DNA from: Haematococcus lacustris
Lineage: Eukaryota > Chlorophyta > Chlorophyceae > Chlamydomonadales > Haematococcaceae
Direction: 5' to 3'
Length of the DNA: 64,000 nucleotides
Assembly (NCBI GenBank): GCA_030144725.1
Contig: JASKMD010000006.1
Location: forward strand, 5,105,226 to 5,169,225
Below, one piece after another: positions 1-12,024 of this stretch (position 1 is the first letter of the stretch; every line of letters starts with the position of its first letter). Below the pieces are notes generated by a model. The model saw only the letters and a program-made list of their open reading frames with translations. It was not told the origin of the DNA and searched no databases. The translations under genes were made by a program, and so were the position numbers.

Positions 1-332
1 GCACTCGCGGCTTCATTGGAGGAATACACCTCAGAGAAGAGCGGGAGAGCAGCGGCTGCTGGAAGACAGCGTGTGAGATACGAAACGGACACTCGCTCGG
101 CCGGCCGACTAGAGAACGGTGGCAAAGGCTACTATTATATACATATGTGCGGCAAGAGCAAACAATCTAAGCAGTGTAACGTTTGAAGATAAAGATGAAG
201 CTGATTGTGATTTTCATGACCAGATCATAATCATAGTTGTGCCTGTAATGCCACTATCACTGTCAGCCACCCCCTGATGAGCCCCTGTAAGGCTCGGCAG
301 TGCAACTGCCTGAGCATCACATCGGCGTAGCC
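1..332. other. Left-edge non-coding stretch, 3' flank of MAU2
   Basis: I see no coding exon here. It follows the stop codon of the leftward MAU2 gene, so its right part is probably MAU2 3' untranslated sequence. I did not find a TGTAA polyadenylation motif, the usual volvocine-algal signal, on the minus strand. What lies further left is outside the window. Confidence 0.5.
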
Positions 333-3300
333 TCAGGCTTTTTGTTGCAACCCCCAGGTGAGGATAAACTCGTGCCCTTCGACATTTCCGCTGGAAGCGG
401 CGCGTAGCAAAGCTCTTAGCTCTGCCGTCTTTGTAGCGTGCCGCTGGGCAAGGCGGGCTGCCCGCGCCTGATCTCCCTTCGCATTACACACCTGCGTGGT
501 TTGAGCACACCGACTTTTTAGACACTGTGCGGGAGGAACAAAAGCCAAGGTCGTGTTCCTGAACAAGGCCCGTCTCACTTTCAGTGTGTCCGGCGTGCAT
601 AGCCTTGTCAGGATCAGGAGCTTTAGGAATACAATGTGAGGGGTGGCTACAGAAGCACGGTGTTGCGTGGAGTGGCAGTGCCCTGATGGCTGCCACATGA
701 GGTTACCAGCTTCTGTGTAGCTGCCAGGCAGCTCCTTTGCGTCTCACTCCCCCATACCTGCTGGTCCATGGCGAGTAGGTGAGCCTCAGTGCTGATGCTG
801 CGGATGCCCTTGCACATCTTTAGGCCCGCGCTGATCATTTGCTCGGCGGCTGAAAGGTCACTCTGCTGCAGCTGCAGGCAGTGACACACCTTGCACACAA
901 ATGAGTGAGCACTGTCCACATGAAGCAAGTGTGCAACCGTTGCTGTGTGTTTGTGGTATAGTCGGTTTATAACTGCCATGTCACATTCAGCATGGTGACT
1001 GATGCATATGGGCGGGTGGCTAATTGCATGGGGGGAGAGTGTATGCTTAGAGACTACATGCAGTGTGTGTGTGTGTGCATGGTGGTTGCCAGACTTTGCG
1101 GTTTTGGTGGTGTCGGGTCCTTCCTCTTTTAGCACCTGGTGTGGCACGAGGTAGGCCATGACCTGTGCGACCAGGCCGTGGTGGATGAGCCGATGGTGGG
1201 CCGCCTGTAGCACTGTGCGCAGCCGGGCAGCGGCCTCCTGCGGTGAAGAATGGGAGCGGCAGGCAGGCAAGGTGAGTAGGTGCAGGGGTGGGGCTGCGGG
1301 AGCCCGGTGGAACGGCGCAACCCATCCAACCACTTTGGGTGCTGCATGCTTGCAAGCTGAGGATGTGCTAGGCTTGTTGTGCACAGGCACATGGGATGCC
1401 TGAGAGACTGACCTGGCCTCGGCCTTGTCTCAGCTTTATCAGAGCCACGGCCAGCATGGAGACCACACCCTCCAAGCTTTCTTCCTGCATGCACAAGCAT
1501 GGGACTTGCAGCCATGGTGAAGTGGGCCTGGCTATTGCAAGGTACATGCTATGGCAAGGAGCACCTTCACGTGCCTAACCAAGCCAACTGTGACGCTGGA
1601 GCAAAGTGTGACCATGGCCCACTTGTGAGCTGATGAGCCATGTGTGATTGTGTTGCATGGGAAGCACCTCTCATGTCCAATACTCCACGAGGTTCCTGCT
1701 TGGGCCCCATAGCTTGACCCAGCCACTCACAGGTTGAGACGTCAGTGGGGCGGCCCCAAAGCGCGGACCCAGGGCGTCAATGGCCGCTTCCACCTCCCTC
1801 TCCCCGCTGTCAGGGCTTGACACCAAGCTCAGAGCCTGAATGCAATACCACCTTTCCAAGCATGTGCGTACGCATCCTAGCTGTAGGACCACAGCAATCT
1901 ATCGCCGTTGACAAAGCTTCATGCAATGCCATGCTCATGGGTCATGTGCTGCGGTGGCCCACTCACCAGCAGTGCTGAGGCTAAGGTGGCTTGTTGGGCT
2001 ACCGCTGTGTTTTGTTTCACTGCTTGAAAATGGGCAGTTGCTGCGCCATAGGACCCCACAGCATGGGCGTAGTGGCCAGCTACCATGTGTGCTGTCAGCA
2101 ACAACGACCGCAGCTGATGAGGGAAGCGCATCACCTATGGCCAAAGGCAACAACAGGAGCAATGCTGATGCAGGGCAACACAAGGGCAGAGCATGACATT
2201 AGCTTCAGTTCAGGCACCCATGTCTAACCCTGACTGTAGCTCATGCACATGCGTACCTGGCTGAGCACGGCCAACACCGCCTCTTGTGCTCCTTGCAGAT
2301 TACTGGTGGCAAGGTGCAGGTGGGCCCGGGCCACTGCCAGTTGCAGGGACAACACCAAGGGCGGGCGGCTAGACCAGAGAGTCAATGGGTCCAGAGCGGC
2401 CTCAGAGATCTGCGCTGCATCCAGATGTGGCAGCTAAGTGTCTGAGCTTGTCTTGTGGGCTATGTCTTGTGGCCAATGGAAGCAATGCGCAACTGGGCGT
2501 CAACACCTTAAGCCACCTTGCGGCACAAGTTTGCAGACCTGATGATGGCCTGTTGGTGTTTTGGTGACCTGCTTAGCATGCAGAGTTTGCGGGTGTTGCT
2601 AGGCTGGGTGTAGGGATTAAAGCCAACCCTTTGAACCATTTACTTTCGACAAAATCGATGGATATGGCACGTCTCTTAAACTGTAGCATTTGGCCTGGTC
2701 TTCAATGATACATACTGGTTCGGGAGATTGTGCAATGACTGAGGGCTCACACAGTATCAAGGGCTTGATCGCCATAAGACTGGCAAATAACATCACATTT
2801 CAGGACATATAGTAGCATTTGCCCTGCCTTGTGTGCATTGGAATGCCAATGGCTGGCGAGCATTGGAATGATTGGTGCAGCAAGAGACTGCAATCTTATG
2901 GGAATGTAGAATATAACTCCGAAAATATAACCACTCCCTCATTGATCGATGTTTTTCACTTATTTCAGTGGCGAGGGGTGCAGTGCACGCTCCTCACCCA
3001 TACAAAAATGAAACCGTGCAGTAACCCATGAGAGCCACTGCTACTGCAGCCGCAAGCGGAGTGCAATGCAAGCAGCTGCAATACGTGCACCCCCTTCGTG
3101 ATCAGGGTGACACGCCGGTCAGGTAAGTATGCTCGAATTGGGGACAACAAGGGGTTGGGGGCAAAGCCTGGCCAACCTGCCTGCGTGCACCCAATGGTGG
3201 GTTTGCTATTATCGTATAGGTACTGACTACCCAAGGTGCATCGCGGGCTCACCTCTTCGTGCCTCACCCCCAGCTCCGCAAGGTGTTCAGACACAGCGGC

Positions 3301-6300
3301 CTCTCCTTTCGTGATCTGCAAGCCGCAGTGACATGGCTAAGCAGCGTGACACACCATGCCAACAACAGGGCAAGGCGCACTCACAAATGCCACCACTGCA
3401 CACTCACCCTTCAGGCAGCTGCCATGTTATGCCAAGCATGCCTCAGCACACCATTCAGCTGGTGTGCGTCTGTGTTATTGGAGTCAGGGCACAAAATCAG
3501 GCACATCATGTCCTCACACCATGCTTGCATGCGTTCAACGACCAGAGCCTGATGTGCAAAAGCTGCAACGTATACTCATCACCCCATACCCCATCGTTCC
3601 CTGCCCTTCACAGCATGCATCATCAGTGTGTGGCCCTGAGCCCCCGCAGCAGCCCACCTCATCAACTGCCTGTTGCGTCTTGCCTGTGAAGGCGTACAGC
3701 ACGGCTGAGATGAGGCAGATGAGCGCCCGGGCCGAGGACAGAGGCAGCCAGTGGTACCTACACACAGGGTGACCCAAAGAGAAGCTGGCAAGGGGCCTGG
3801 CCAAACAAGGGAAGAAGGAGTATCCCAGCATGAGGGGCAACTGTGTCCTCGCAGCCCTCAGTACCCGCAGGGAGGTGAGCCCTCCTAGCACTCCTTGTCA
3901 ACCAGCACTCCCAGCACCTCACACCAGGCATGAACAGCTGAGTAGCCAATACACAGGCTGCCTGCTCACACAGTCAAGACAGGACCCAGCCCCTGCTCCT
4001 GGCCCTGCCCCTACCCCGACTACTGCCCAGCCTCTGCTGTAAGTCTAGCCCTGGGACCATCCTGGCCCTGCCCCAGGGGACTGACCCAATAGCCTTGCCC
4101 TGAGTTGAGTCCAGCATGCCCCTGATGGAGGCCATGGCCACCAGGGTGTGGCGCTGGCTGCGCCCCTTGACTCCCCCTGCTGGCCCCCCGCTGTCAGGGC
4201 TCAGCCCCTGAGGCCCCCCGTGAGTGCCCTGAGGGGCGCCAGGGGCCGCCTGGACGGGGGTCTGTGTGCACCCTGCTGCCTTCTCTGCTGCCTGCTGCCC
4301 TGAGCCCGGCTGAGAGGGGGCTGAGGATGGGGCTGGGGTGCCGGGGTGGCCTGGGCTGTCCACCAGGCGGAAGATGCGGCCCCGAGCCAGGTCACTGAGC
4401 ACCTGCACTCCACACATGGTGGCCAGCCAAGTCATGCTCACGCTGCAGACCAGCCTGACGCAGCCATGCAGCAGACAGCCAGCACACGATGGCCAACATG
4501 ACATGTTTAGTACGCAGAGCACACAAAGGGTCAGCCATGAGACAGCTGTGCTGGAGGGTGAGGGGTCAGGGTTTGGGTCAGGGTTGACCCGTTGCCTGCC
4601 TCAGCTAGGGTTAGGGTTACCCCTGACCCTTACCCTAGCCACATGGCACACCCTGAGGCGGCCTGACAGGTCCCATCATGCCTGATGGTGAGCCGGGCGC
4701 ATGTGGCAAACAGCGTGGGTCTGCATGACGAGGGTCTGGCTGACGACCAGGGCTGCACCCTCACACCCTCACACCAGCACCGACTAGGTCTAGAGTGAAG
4801 AAGGTGTGATAGTGTGCAAGGTCATGGTGGTGGTCATGATGGTGTGGTGGTGGTGGTGGTGGTGGTGGCAGCAGTGGCAGCAGGGGTGATGGCAGCTGTG
4901 GCAATGGTCACGGCATACTCATGCAGCGCCTCAAGGCCATTACAGCATGATGATAACGACCTGGGCCTGTGAGAAGGCATCACAGGAGCAACTGATGCCA
5001 CGAGGGGGAGGCGCACCGGCCTACCGACCGGGTCAACCCACCACCCCCTTCCCACCTCCAGCAGGCTAAGCTGGCAGTTGGCATACGCGAGGAAGCCCTC
5101 TGGCAGCTGCTCTGCTGCCCCGCCTGCTGTCGCTGAGCCCTCCGCTGTGGACCAGGACTGGCCCGACCCCGCCCTCACCAGGCCGCCCGCCGGACCACCC
5201 TGCCCCTGTCCACCTGCCCCAGGCCCTGCCCCATTGGGCCCAGGCGGCTGGGCAGGGGTGCCTGCTGCCCCGCCAGTGTTCAGGGGGGCCAGGGCCTGGA
5301 TCAGGTCCAGGGTGAGGCGGCGCCGGGTGGCAAAGGCCTTGGGGTCTGGCACCACCAGCAGCAGCTGCAGGCTGAACAGCATGAACACAACCTGCCAAGC
5401 AGGGGAGGGCGAGAGGGAGGCAGGCTCACACTAAATCACACACGGTGGTACAGCGCAGTGATATGCAGTGTAGGCGGGAGCAGGGGTAAGCCTGAGTCAT
5501 AAACATCAGGTCAAGCCTGCCATCTCCCGCTACGTGCAATGTGTAGTCAACGTGCCTGGTGCATGTCAAGTGATGTTTAGTTCCACTAGCATGTCACCAT
5601 AGAGTGGGGTGGGTGGGTGGGTGGGTGGGTGGGTGGGTGGGTGGGTGGGTGGGTGGGTGGGTGGGTGGGTGGGTGGGTGGGTGGGTGGGTGGGTGGGTGG
5701 GTGGGTGGGTGGGTGGGTGGATGAGAACAGCTGGGGGATGGTGTGGGGTAAGGATGGGGTTCAGCAGTCACAGCACAGCCACAGTCAGCCCCCTAGCACT
5801 GCCCGCCCTGTGTGCCGCGTGTGCTTGGCCCCAGTGAGCTCACCTGCATCTGGCTGAGCCCCGCCTCCCCTGCTGCCTGGCAGCCCTGGTCCAGCAGCGC
5901 CAGCGCAGCCGCAGTGTCACCCAGCATGGCCAGCGCGTCGGCCAGGTGCAGCCGGAAGCAAGCGGCCCAGCGCAGCAGCAGCAGCCTGGGCAAGCACACG
6001 CAAAAAAGCAGACTGTGCACTTGATGAAGAAAGTGCAGAAACACGCGGCAAGCTGAGGGGGCCGGAGAGGTGGAGGGGGGAGGGCGGAGGGGGAGGGCGG
6101 TGAAGGGTGGAAGACAGCTGGCAGCGGGCAGAGGATGTCAGGTAGAGGGCAGATGGCGGAGGAGGGGTCCCACTTGCCTGTCCCTGGAGGCCTTGCCTGC
6201 CTCACACGCCTGCAGCCCCTGCTCGTAGGCTTGCATCTGCAACCACGCAGCCCAGCCCAGCCCAGCTCAACATGGCCTGCCTGTGGCCAGCGCCCAAAGC

Positions 6301-8111
6301 TATTAAACAGGTGCCCTGCCGTGCAATAGACAATGAACTGGTAGTCTGCCACTGTGGTGCCAGCAGTGTTCGTTGGCTCGGCTGACTTGCCCTCAGCGGT
6401 CAGAGAAATTGGGTTCTACCTTGTCGTCCATGACAAGGTAGTTACAGGTGGTTACTACAGGTGGTTACTAGAGGTAGTCACGAGGTGCAGGAGGTGGTGC
6501 AGTGGCAGACGGCCCAGGACCACACCTGGCTTGTAACATCGCCTTGGGAGCGGTAGTTCCTCCCTAGCAGGAAGCACACCTCACACTTGAGTAGGTAGCT
6601 GCCGAGCAGCTGCCCCACCAGGGCTTGCTGCAAGGGCACCACAGGGGCAAGTGCAGCAAAACAGACCAGACATAATGCCAATAGAAGTGCTGAAGCAGGT
6701 CAGAGGGGCAGCATAGGGAAAAATGGTAGGGCCAGAGGCTGCGGGGCATAGAAAGGCGATTGGGGCTACAGGCAGGCCTGCCAGCATCCCAGTTTGCATA
6801 AGTCAACTGCATGTCATAGACATCTGTGTCCAATGAACGCCTTGCACTGACTCTTAGAGCAATGACAACGTTGACAACAAACATGATGTTTAAGACGCCT
6901 GATATAGCACACCAGCATGATGATGGTGGAGGGGTCAAGCCACACCACCTCTGCTGGCCTGTGTTGGCGCTGTGTGCTGCCCTTCTTTGAATCACACCTG
7001 TGCAGGCAGGCTGGGCTACTGCCGCTGCTGCTGCCTTCCCTGCTGATGCCATTGTGGAACTGTTCCACAGCTTGTGGAACCCAGCCCAGCCCAGCCCAGC
7101 CCAGCCCAGCCCAGCCCAGCCCAGCCCAGCCCAGCCCAGCCCAGCCCAGCCCAGCCCAGCCCAGCCCAGCCCAGCCCAGCCCAGCCCAGCCCAGCCCAGC
7201 CCAGCCCAGCCCAGCCCAGCCCAGCCCAGCCCAGCCCAGCCCAGCCCAGCCCAGCCCAGCCCAGCCCAGCCCAGCCCAGCCCAGCCCAGCCCAGCCCAGC
7301 CCAGCCCAGCCCAGCCCAGCCCAGCCCAGCCCAGCCCAGCCCAGCCCAGCCCAGCCCAGCCCAGCCCAGCCCAGCCCAGCCCAGCCCAGCCCAGCCCAGC
7401 CCAGCCCAGCCCAGCCCAGCCCAGCCCAGCCCAGCCCAGCCCAGCCCAGCCCAGCCCAGCCCAGCCCAGCCCAGCCCAGCCCAGCCCAGCCCAGCCCAGC
7501 CCAGCCCAGCCCAGCCCAGCCCAGCCCAGCCCAGCCCAGCCCAGCCCAGCCCAGCCCAGCCCAGCCCAGCCCAGCCCAGCCCAGCCCAGCCCAGCCCAGC
7601 CCAGCCCAGCCCAGCCCAGCCCAGCCCAGCCCAGCCCAGCCCAGCCCAGCCCAGCCCAGCCCAGCCCAGCCCAGCCCAGCCCAGCCCAGCCCAGCCCAGC
7701 CCAGCCCAGCCCAGCCCAGCCCAGCCCAGCCCAGCCCAGCCCAGCTGCTCACCACTCTGAGCAGCTCCCTCTCTGCATCCTTGAAGTTGCAGCTGTGGTT
7801 AACCAGCAGACGCCCCAGGCTAAGTCTAACCTTGGCCTCGTGGTCAGGCAGCAATGCAGCGCCCTGCACCATGGCTCCAAGCACCAGCCACTATGACTCC
7901 GCAGCACAAGCCTGGCTGTGTGCAGCTGATGGCTGTGTGCATTGGACAGCCCACAACCCATGTCGCTGACCTGCAGGAGTGCGGACAGGCAACGCACGGC
8001 CAGTAGGGGATGGCCTTGGGCTTCCCAGCGACTCGCAAGAAGCAGCAGTGCGTCGGATGCAGGGCTAGACAGAGTTGCCGAGGGAGTGGCCAAGCAAATG
8101 CGTCGCTTCAT
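333..8111 (-). CDS. MAU2: MAU2/SCC4 cohesin-loading factor, complete, 16 exons
   Basis: This is the TPR-like partner of SCC2/NIPBL, which loads cohesin onto chromatin in the nucleus. Exons in gene order (high to low): 7971-8111, 7753-7863, 6526-6627, 6178-6236, 5844-5985, 5056-5391, ~4086-4402, 3658-3757, 3253-3315, 2257-2409, 1967-2134, 1731-1835, 1413-1484, 1163-1237, 758-871 (or to 889) and 333-491. All phases agree and give about 738 aa, close to the roughly 725 aa I recall for the Arabidopsis protein. Family-like blocks appear in order: [61 protein letters not shown] and [11 protein letters not shown]. Exon 6 carries a Gly/Pro/Ala-rich insertion. The start is the first Met of exon 1. The exon 7 donor and the last two acceptors are the least certain. 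Exon 4 appears to use a GC donor. Intron 2 holds a 665-bp CCCAG array, intron 5 a GGGT array, and the intron between exons 9 and 10 one copy of the 154-bp-core repeat. Confidence 0.88.
2957..3206 (+). repeat. Dispersed repeat R1, copy 1, antisense in a MAU2 intron
   Basis: About 250 bp matching 12025-12271 (direct) and 23199-23445 (inverted). The best conserved core, 2969-3122, is 154 bp. It is preceded by a pyrimidine-rich tract ending TTTCAG and followed by CAGGTAAGTATG, so it looks like an exon with both splice sites. The right arm ends near AATGGTGGGTTT. It opposes the direction of MAU2. No terminal inverted repeat or target-site duplication is clear. Confidence 0.8.
5608..5720 (+). repeat. 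(GGGT)n microsatellite in MAU2 intron 5
   Basis: About 28 uninterrupted GGGT units. The repeat lies between MAU2 exons 5 and 6, so the transcript would carry ACCC repeats. Confidence 0.95.
7080..7744 (+). repeat. (CCCAG)n array, 665 bp, MAU2 intron 2
   Basis: About 133 essentially perfect pentamer units ending a few bases from the MAU2 exon 2 donor (GTGAGC, 7747-7752). The gene is on the minus strand, so its pre-mRNA would carry G-rich (CUGGG)n, able in principle to form G-quadruplexes. The same pentamer in the opposite orientation forms the array at 12.4-13.2 kb. Confidence 0.97.
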
Positions 8112-8232
8112 GCGCGTTTCAAATCAGCCCGCCTCGGCGCGTTGTTACTAGGAAGGATGTTCGGTGCAGTGCGCAGGGGTCAGGGCATGAGGCACGCAGC
8201 TTGGTTTTAGCATCGTTGTTATATGTCGATGT

Positions 8233-8326
8233 CCCCAGCATGCCGGCGTCATGCATCATGCCGTAGAGGCCCTTCGTGTCCCCAGCATGCCGGCGTCATG
8301 CATCATGCCGTAGAGGCCCTTGGTGT
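8233..8326. repeat. 47-bp tandem duplication
   Basis: Two adjacent copies of a roughly 47-bp segment beginning CCCCAGCATGCCGGCG, differing by one or two bases at the junction. It overlaps the 3' end of the unrecognised leftward frame, so the duplication alters the predicted end of that protein. Confidence 0.85.
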
Positions 8327-9313
8327 CGATGAAGACATGCCGAGCCTGGCACTTGCTGGTGGGGGTGAGGGCATAGGGTGTGGGGGGGCGGGGGGGCCTT
8401 GGCAGCAGCCCTGGGTTGGTGAGCTCAGCCTGCTGCCAGGACACCATGTCGAGCTGCCAGGCTGCCATGGCTGCCTCCATCTCTCTGGTAGTGTGCACCG
8501 CATGGCGCAGCAGCCAGCCCCGGTTGGCTGAATCCTCCACCCAGGCATAATCCACCAGCTCCCCCTCCTCAAGCCCCAGCAGGCCCCGTTGCAAAGCCAC
8601 CTCAGCCTGCATGGCTGGAGTCGGCACCACCCCACCCTCCCCCACCAGCCAGCTGACGTCCAGCCCGCACACCATGCGGCGCACATAGGTGCACTCCCGC
8701 TTTGACTAGGCTGGCAGGTACCCACCACCCACCAGAATCCAAATCTGCGCCGGTGTTCCTCAGTGCCCACCAGGACCTTAGCCCCAGCCAGGGACACTGA
8801 CTTCCTGAGCCTGCCAGCGAAGAGCAGCGTGAGCATGTTGCTGAAGGCTGTCTCCAGCTGCTTGCCGACGTGGTCCACCATGTTGGTGTCTGAGTGGTGG
8901 CGAGGGATTGCTGTGAGGCGGGCGCGAAGGTCAGGGTGCGCTGCCAGCACGGCAGCCACTGCCGCGTTTGGCTGAGTGTTCGCGCCGTTTCCGGGCGGGC
9001 CGCGGCACAGCTGCAGGAACAGGTTCCGGCAGCTCAGGTCCGGGATGGCTGCCTGGGAGACAGGGATGTCTGTGTACACGGGCTGGTCGTGCAGGCCCAG
9101 CGGGTCGGCTACGCGAATGGTAAACAAGCCGCGCACGAGTAAGCCAAACAGCAGGCTGGCGAGCACCGCCCGCTCGCTGATGGCCTCCACTCGTGGCTGC
9201 ACCGCGTCGTCCAGGAAGGCATCCCAAAGTTCTTGCGGCAAGTGGTCGATGAGGTGGGCTATCTTACACTTCCTGCCGTGGGCCAATATGTCATCGTCTG
9301 GGTCCTCTGGCAC
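8256..9313 (-). CDS. Unrecognised protein, probably transposon-derived, in two frames
   Basis: I do not recognise the family. From Met at 9313 the frame runs about 195 residues with plausible amino-acid composition (blocks LIDHLPQELWDAFLDD and SNMLTLLFAGRLRKS), up to the block HRRRFGFW near 8740. There the meaningful reading changes frame and continues as CTYVRRMVCGLDVSWLVGEG and ARHVFIDTKGLYGMM down to about 8256. The change could be a very short intron (a GTGGGT donor and a CCTAG acceptor about 30 bp apart) or a frameshift. The setting, beside dispersed repeats and with a tandem duplication at its 3' end, suggests a mobile-element protein. This is inference; a lineage-specific host gene is equally possible. 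Confidence 0.4.
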
Positions 9314-12020
9314 TGGCCTAGGCGCGGTACGTCTTTTTTTTTGCCATAGACATCAAGATTGTGAATTGTCAGGTTTGTTTGTTTACATTTACGTAAAAAT
9401 GAAAGTTCCGACCTATGGTACTGCTGCCAGGGCACATGTCCAGCTGCCGGGCCGTATAACAATCCCCACCGCGGTCGGCATGTTGGCCGAGCTTTGCAAA
9501 GATTATGATGCCCAACGCGGCTTGGGAAAGGACATGGTGAGGCGCTCAGCTAGATCCATGGCAGGTTGCAGCTCGACACTAAGCCGCAGCCTTGTTCCTG
9601 CTGCCACAGAGTGCTTCCACACTGAAGGAGTTACACTTGGCGCTGAACACTATGTACACCAGCCAGAGGATCAACGAGCAAGACCCTAATGCTCTGTGCA
9701 ACCTGATGAAAAACATCTACTATGATACAGCCTATAAGAACCTGGCGTTTCGGATCAAGAGGGCTAAGCCAAGGTGACAACGTCAGCACATATTCCCCTA
9801 CTACTAGGAGATGCGTTATCTGAAATCCGAACTGCCCTTACCAAAAAACAGCCCTCTTGTCCCTCACTAGGGCCTCCATTTGAGCCGGTTCAGAAGTACC
9901 TACTAGCAGACAGTGATGCATTATCGATTAACCCCCAAAGAACATTGGTACACAATAGCTCAAACAACAACAAGATGTTCACATAGACAGAGAAATTCAG
10001 GTATGTCAGCGCTGCTGCTTGAGTTTGGATTGTGCCTTCGGGTGGGGTGGTGGTGGGGTGGGGTGGCAGTAGAATGAGGCCTGCCGGTCCTCTCCGCCAC
10101 CTTGCTAGGGCCTTGCCAGACAATTTGCGCCCCCACTATCCTAAGCCTTGGGAAAACCACACCGTCACCGCCACCTTAACCCGGCCCTAACCTAGCCAAA
10201 TCTAGACCTTGTCCTGTTCCCTTAGCCACCTGCAAGGCACACATCAGATTGTGTCGTGTTTTGCTTAGCTTCGCACTTGGCATACCAATACCGCTCGGTA
10301 TGTGCTGCCTTATTGGCGTGCATGACGCCCGGATCAGCACCAACAACAATGCCTGCGGTGGGGTCCGGGCAGCTGGTGGTTGTGAGCTCATGGGAACGAA
10401 GGGTAGCTGAGCTCAACTCTGTTCTGAACCAGCCGGTTTTAGTAGGGGACAGAGCGTAGTGACACACATTGTTGAGTTGCGTTCGGTTTGGTTGTCGTTG
10501 GACCTGCCAGATAGCTAAACCAAGCTGACGGATACGACAACGCCATCATCATCGCCTATAATCAGGTCCCACAAGGTCAGGTAAAATGGCTCAAAAAAAT
10601 GTACCGTCACTTTTTGTCGCGTATACTGCACTCCAAGAGGTCAATCCGCGACGCCCCGCTGCGGCGTGGTGCTCCGCAGCTTGGCCTGCGAGGGACGGGC
10701 TAAAGTCAACTTTGCCCCCCTCCGCGGTATCCTTGCACCAGTGACTCCTTGCATCCTAATGGTAGGGCATGTGCATACAACAACGCCGCAACGACGAGCG
10801 AGGTAGAGCGGTCACTAGTCGGTCGGTCGGCGTGCCGTGATGGGGTGCCGGCATGCAAATTTGCAGTGCTATTTTTGAGATCGATTTGTTGCTTGTTGCT
10901 GCCACGCATCCGTCTACTTTTTGCGCCCTAGCTTTGACGTATGCTCATAGCTCCCACGGGAAGGAATTGCAGTGTATTAAAGCGGCCCTGCGCAGGTTGG
11001 GAAGCTCTTAAAATCACAGTACGTAGAAACCTTATTTTTGAGCAGGAAGTGCATCAAACGCCGTGCTGACCTCCTGTAGAGATGCAAACGGTGTGCCCCG
11101 AGAATCTCGTACACTTTTGGTAACGTCATTCTTAGGATTAGCACCCATAGATCACCCAGACATACCTGCCATGCTCATGTCTAAATTACCCCATCATCTC
11201 GCGCTCACTAGGCTGCGAAAATGTAAGAGGTTGTTCTTATCCCTTCAAGCTACCATCAACGTTCATCAGCGGCACAAATGATGCAGACTGGCGGCAATAA
11301 TTAGCGATGGGCCGACGCAGTCAGCGTAGTGAGAATAGGAAGGATCGGAAAGCATAGGACAGCAAAGGGAAGCATAGGGAAGCATAAGAAAGCATAGGAA
11401 GCTCTCGTCGTTCATCAGCCCTCTCAATAATGTCGTCGAAGGAGAGACCCCCAAAAAACAATTCCTTCGGACATGCTGCCTGCAGCTCGTAGTATATGCT
11501 TTGATGTGGTGGAGGAGTAGGGCCATTGCAACGCTTAGGCATGTTGCGAGCGAGCTGCGGCAGCCCGATGCGAGATGCGAGCCACCCGGTTAACCGACAT
11601 AACCGCCGGCCCTCGCGCTAGCGCTGTTGTGTACCGTACCTACCAGCACCCGCGTAAAACAGAACGCCGCATCCATCTACAGTAGCCTTGCCAGCTGGAC
11701 ACTTGGCAAGGGTTGGTGGGCGTCCAGGCCGTGCAGGCCCTTTGATGCAGTAGGCATATCGGAAAGGCTCGCTGATCAAGGCTGTGTAAGCGCGGCATCA
11801 AATGGTTCACGGTACATTTTGCCAAAGAGACCTTGTGGGACCTGACCTATAATGCCTCGACCCAAGCACCTATTTATGCACCATGGCTGGCACGATGACG
11901 GCGTGGCCAATAGCAAGGCAGGGTATTTACATACACCCCTGGTTTTTTCAGTACATCTCGCGTTAATTGGGTACGTACTCATATGAATGCACTGGCATTG
12001 CCCCGCGTTACTCAGAATTC
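9314..12020. other. Gene-poor region with low-GC patches
   Basis: I can support no gene with splice-consistent exons. Short open stretches exist, for example 9592-9777 on the plus strand (about 60 aa, ending in a Lys/Arg-rich tail) and 11321-11542 on the minus strand (about 73 aa). Both could be fragments of mobile elements. Base composition is noticeably more AT-rich than the gene regions. Around 11340-11400 there is a degenerate run of about 10-bp units around AGCATAGGAA. Confidence 0.5.
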
Positions 12021-12024
12021 CTTT

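Noticed and set aside
4603..4640. Telomere-like TTAGGG repeats (also near 19860, 40740 and 41566)
   Set aside because: Two to three degenerate units each, inside introns and next to other GGGT-type repeats. They are not telomeric arrays.
5586..5857. Trp-Val-Gly-Gly and Thr-His-Pro-Pro frames over GGGT repeats
   Set aside because: Microsatellite translation inside a MAU2 intron. The same reasoning covers 42437-42729 and 50886-51560.
6232..6352. Leftward frame starting [16 protein letters not shown] as an extra MAU2 exon
   Set aside because: Family alignment and phase join the exon ending at 6526 directly to the one starting at 6236, leaving no room for it.
6917..7969. Roughly 350-codon Pro-Ala-Gln-Ser and Gly-Leu-Trp-Ala frames over the CCCAG array
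   Set aside because: Pure pentamer translation; the array lies within a well-supported MAU2 intron. The same applies to 12320-13476.
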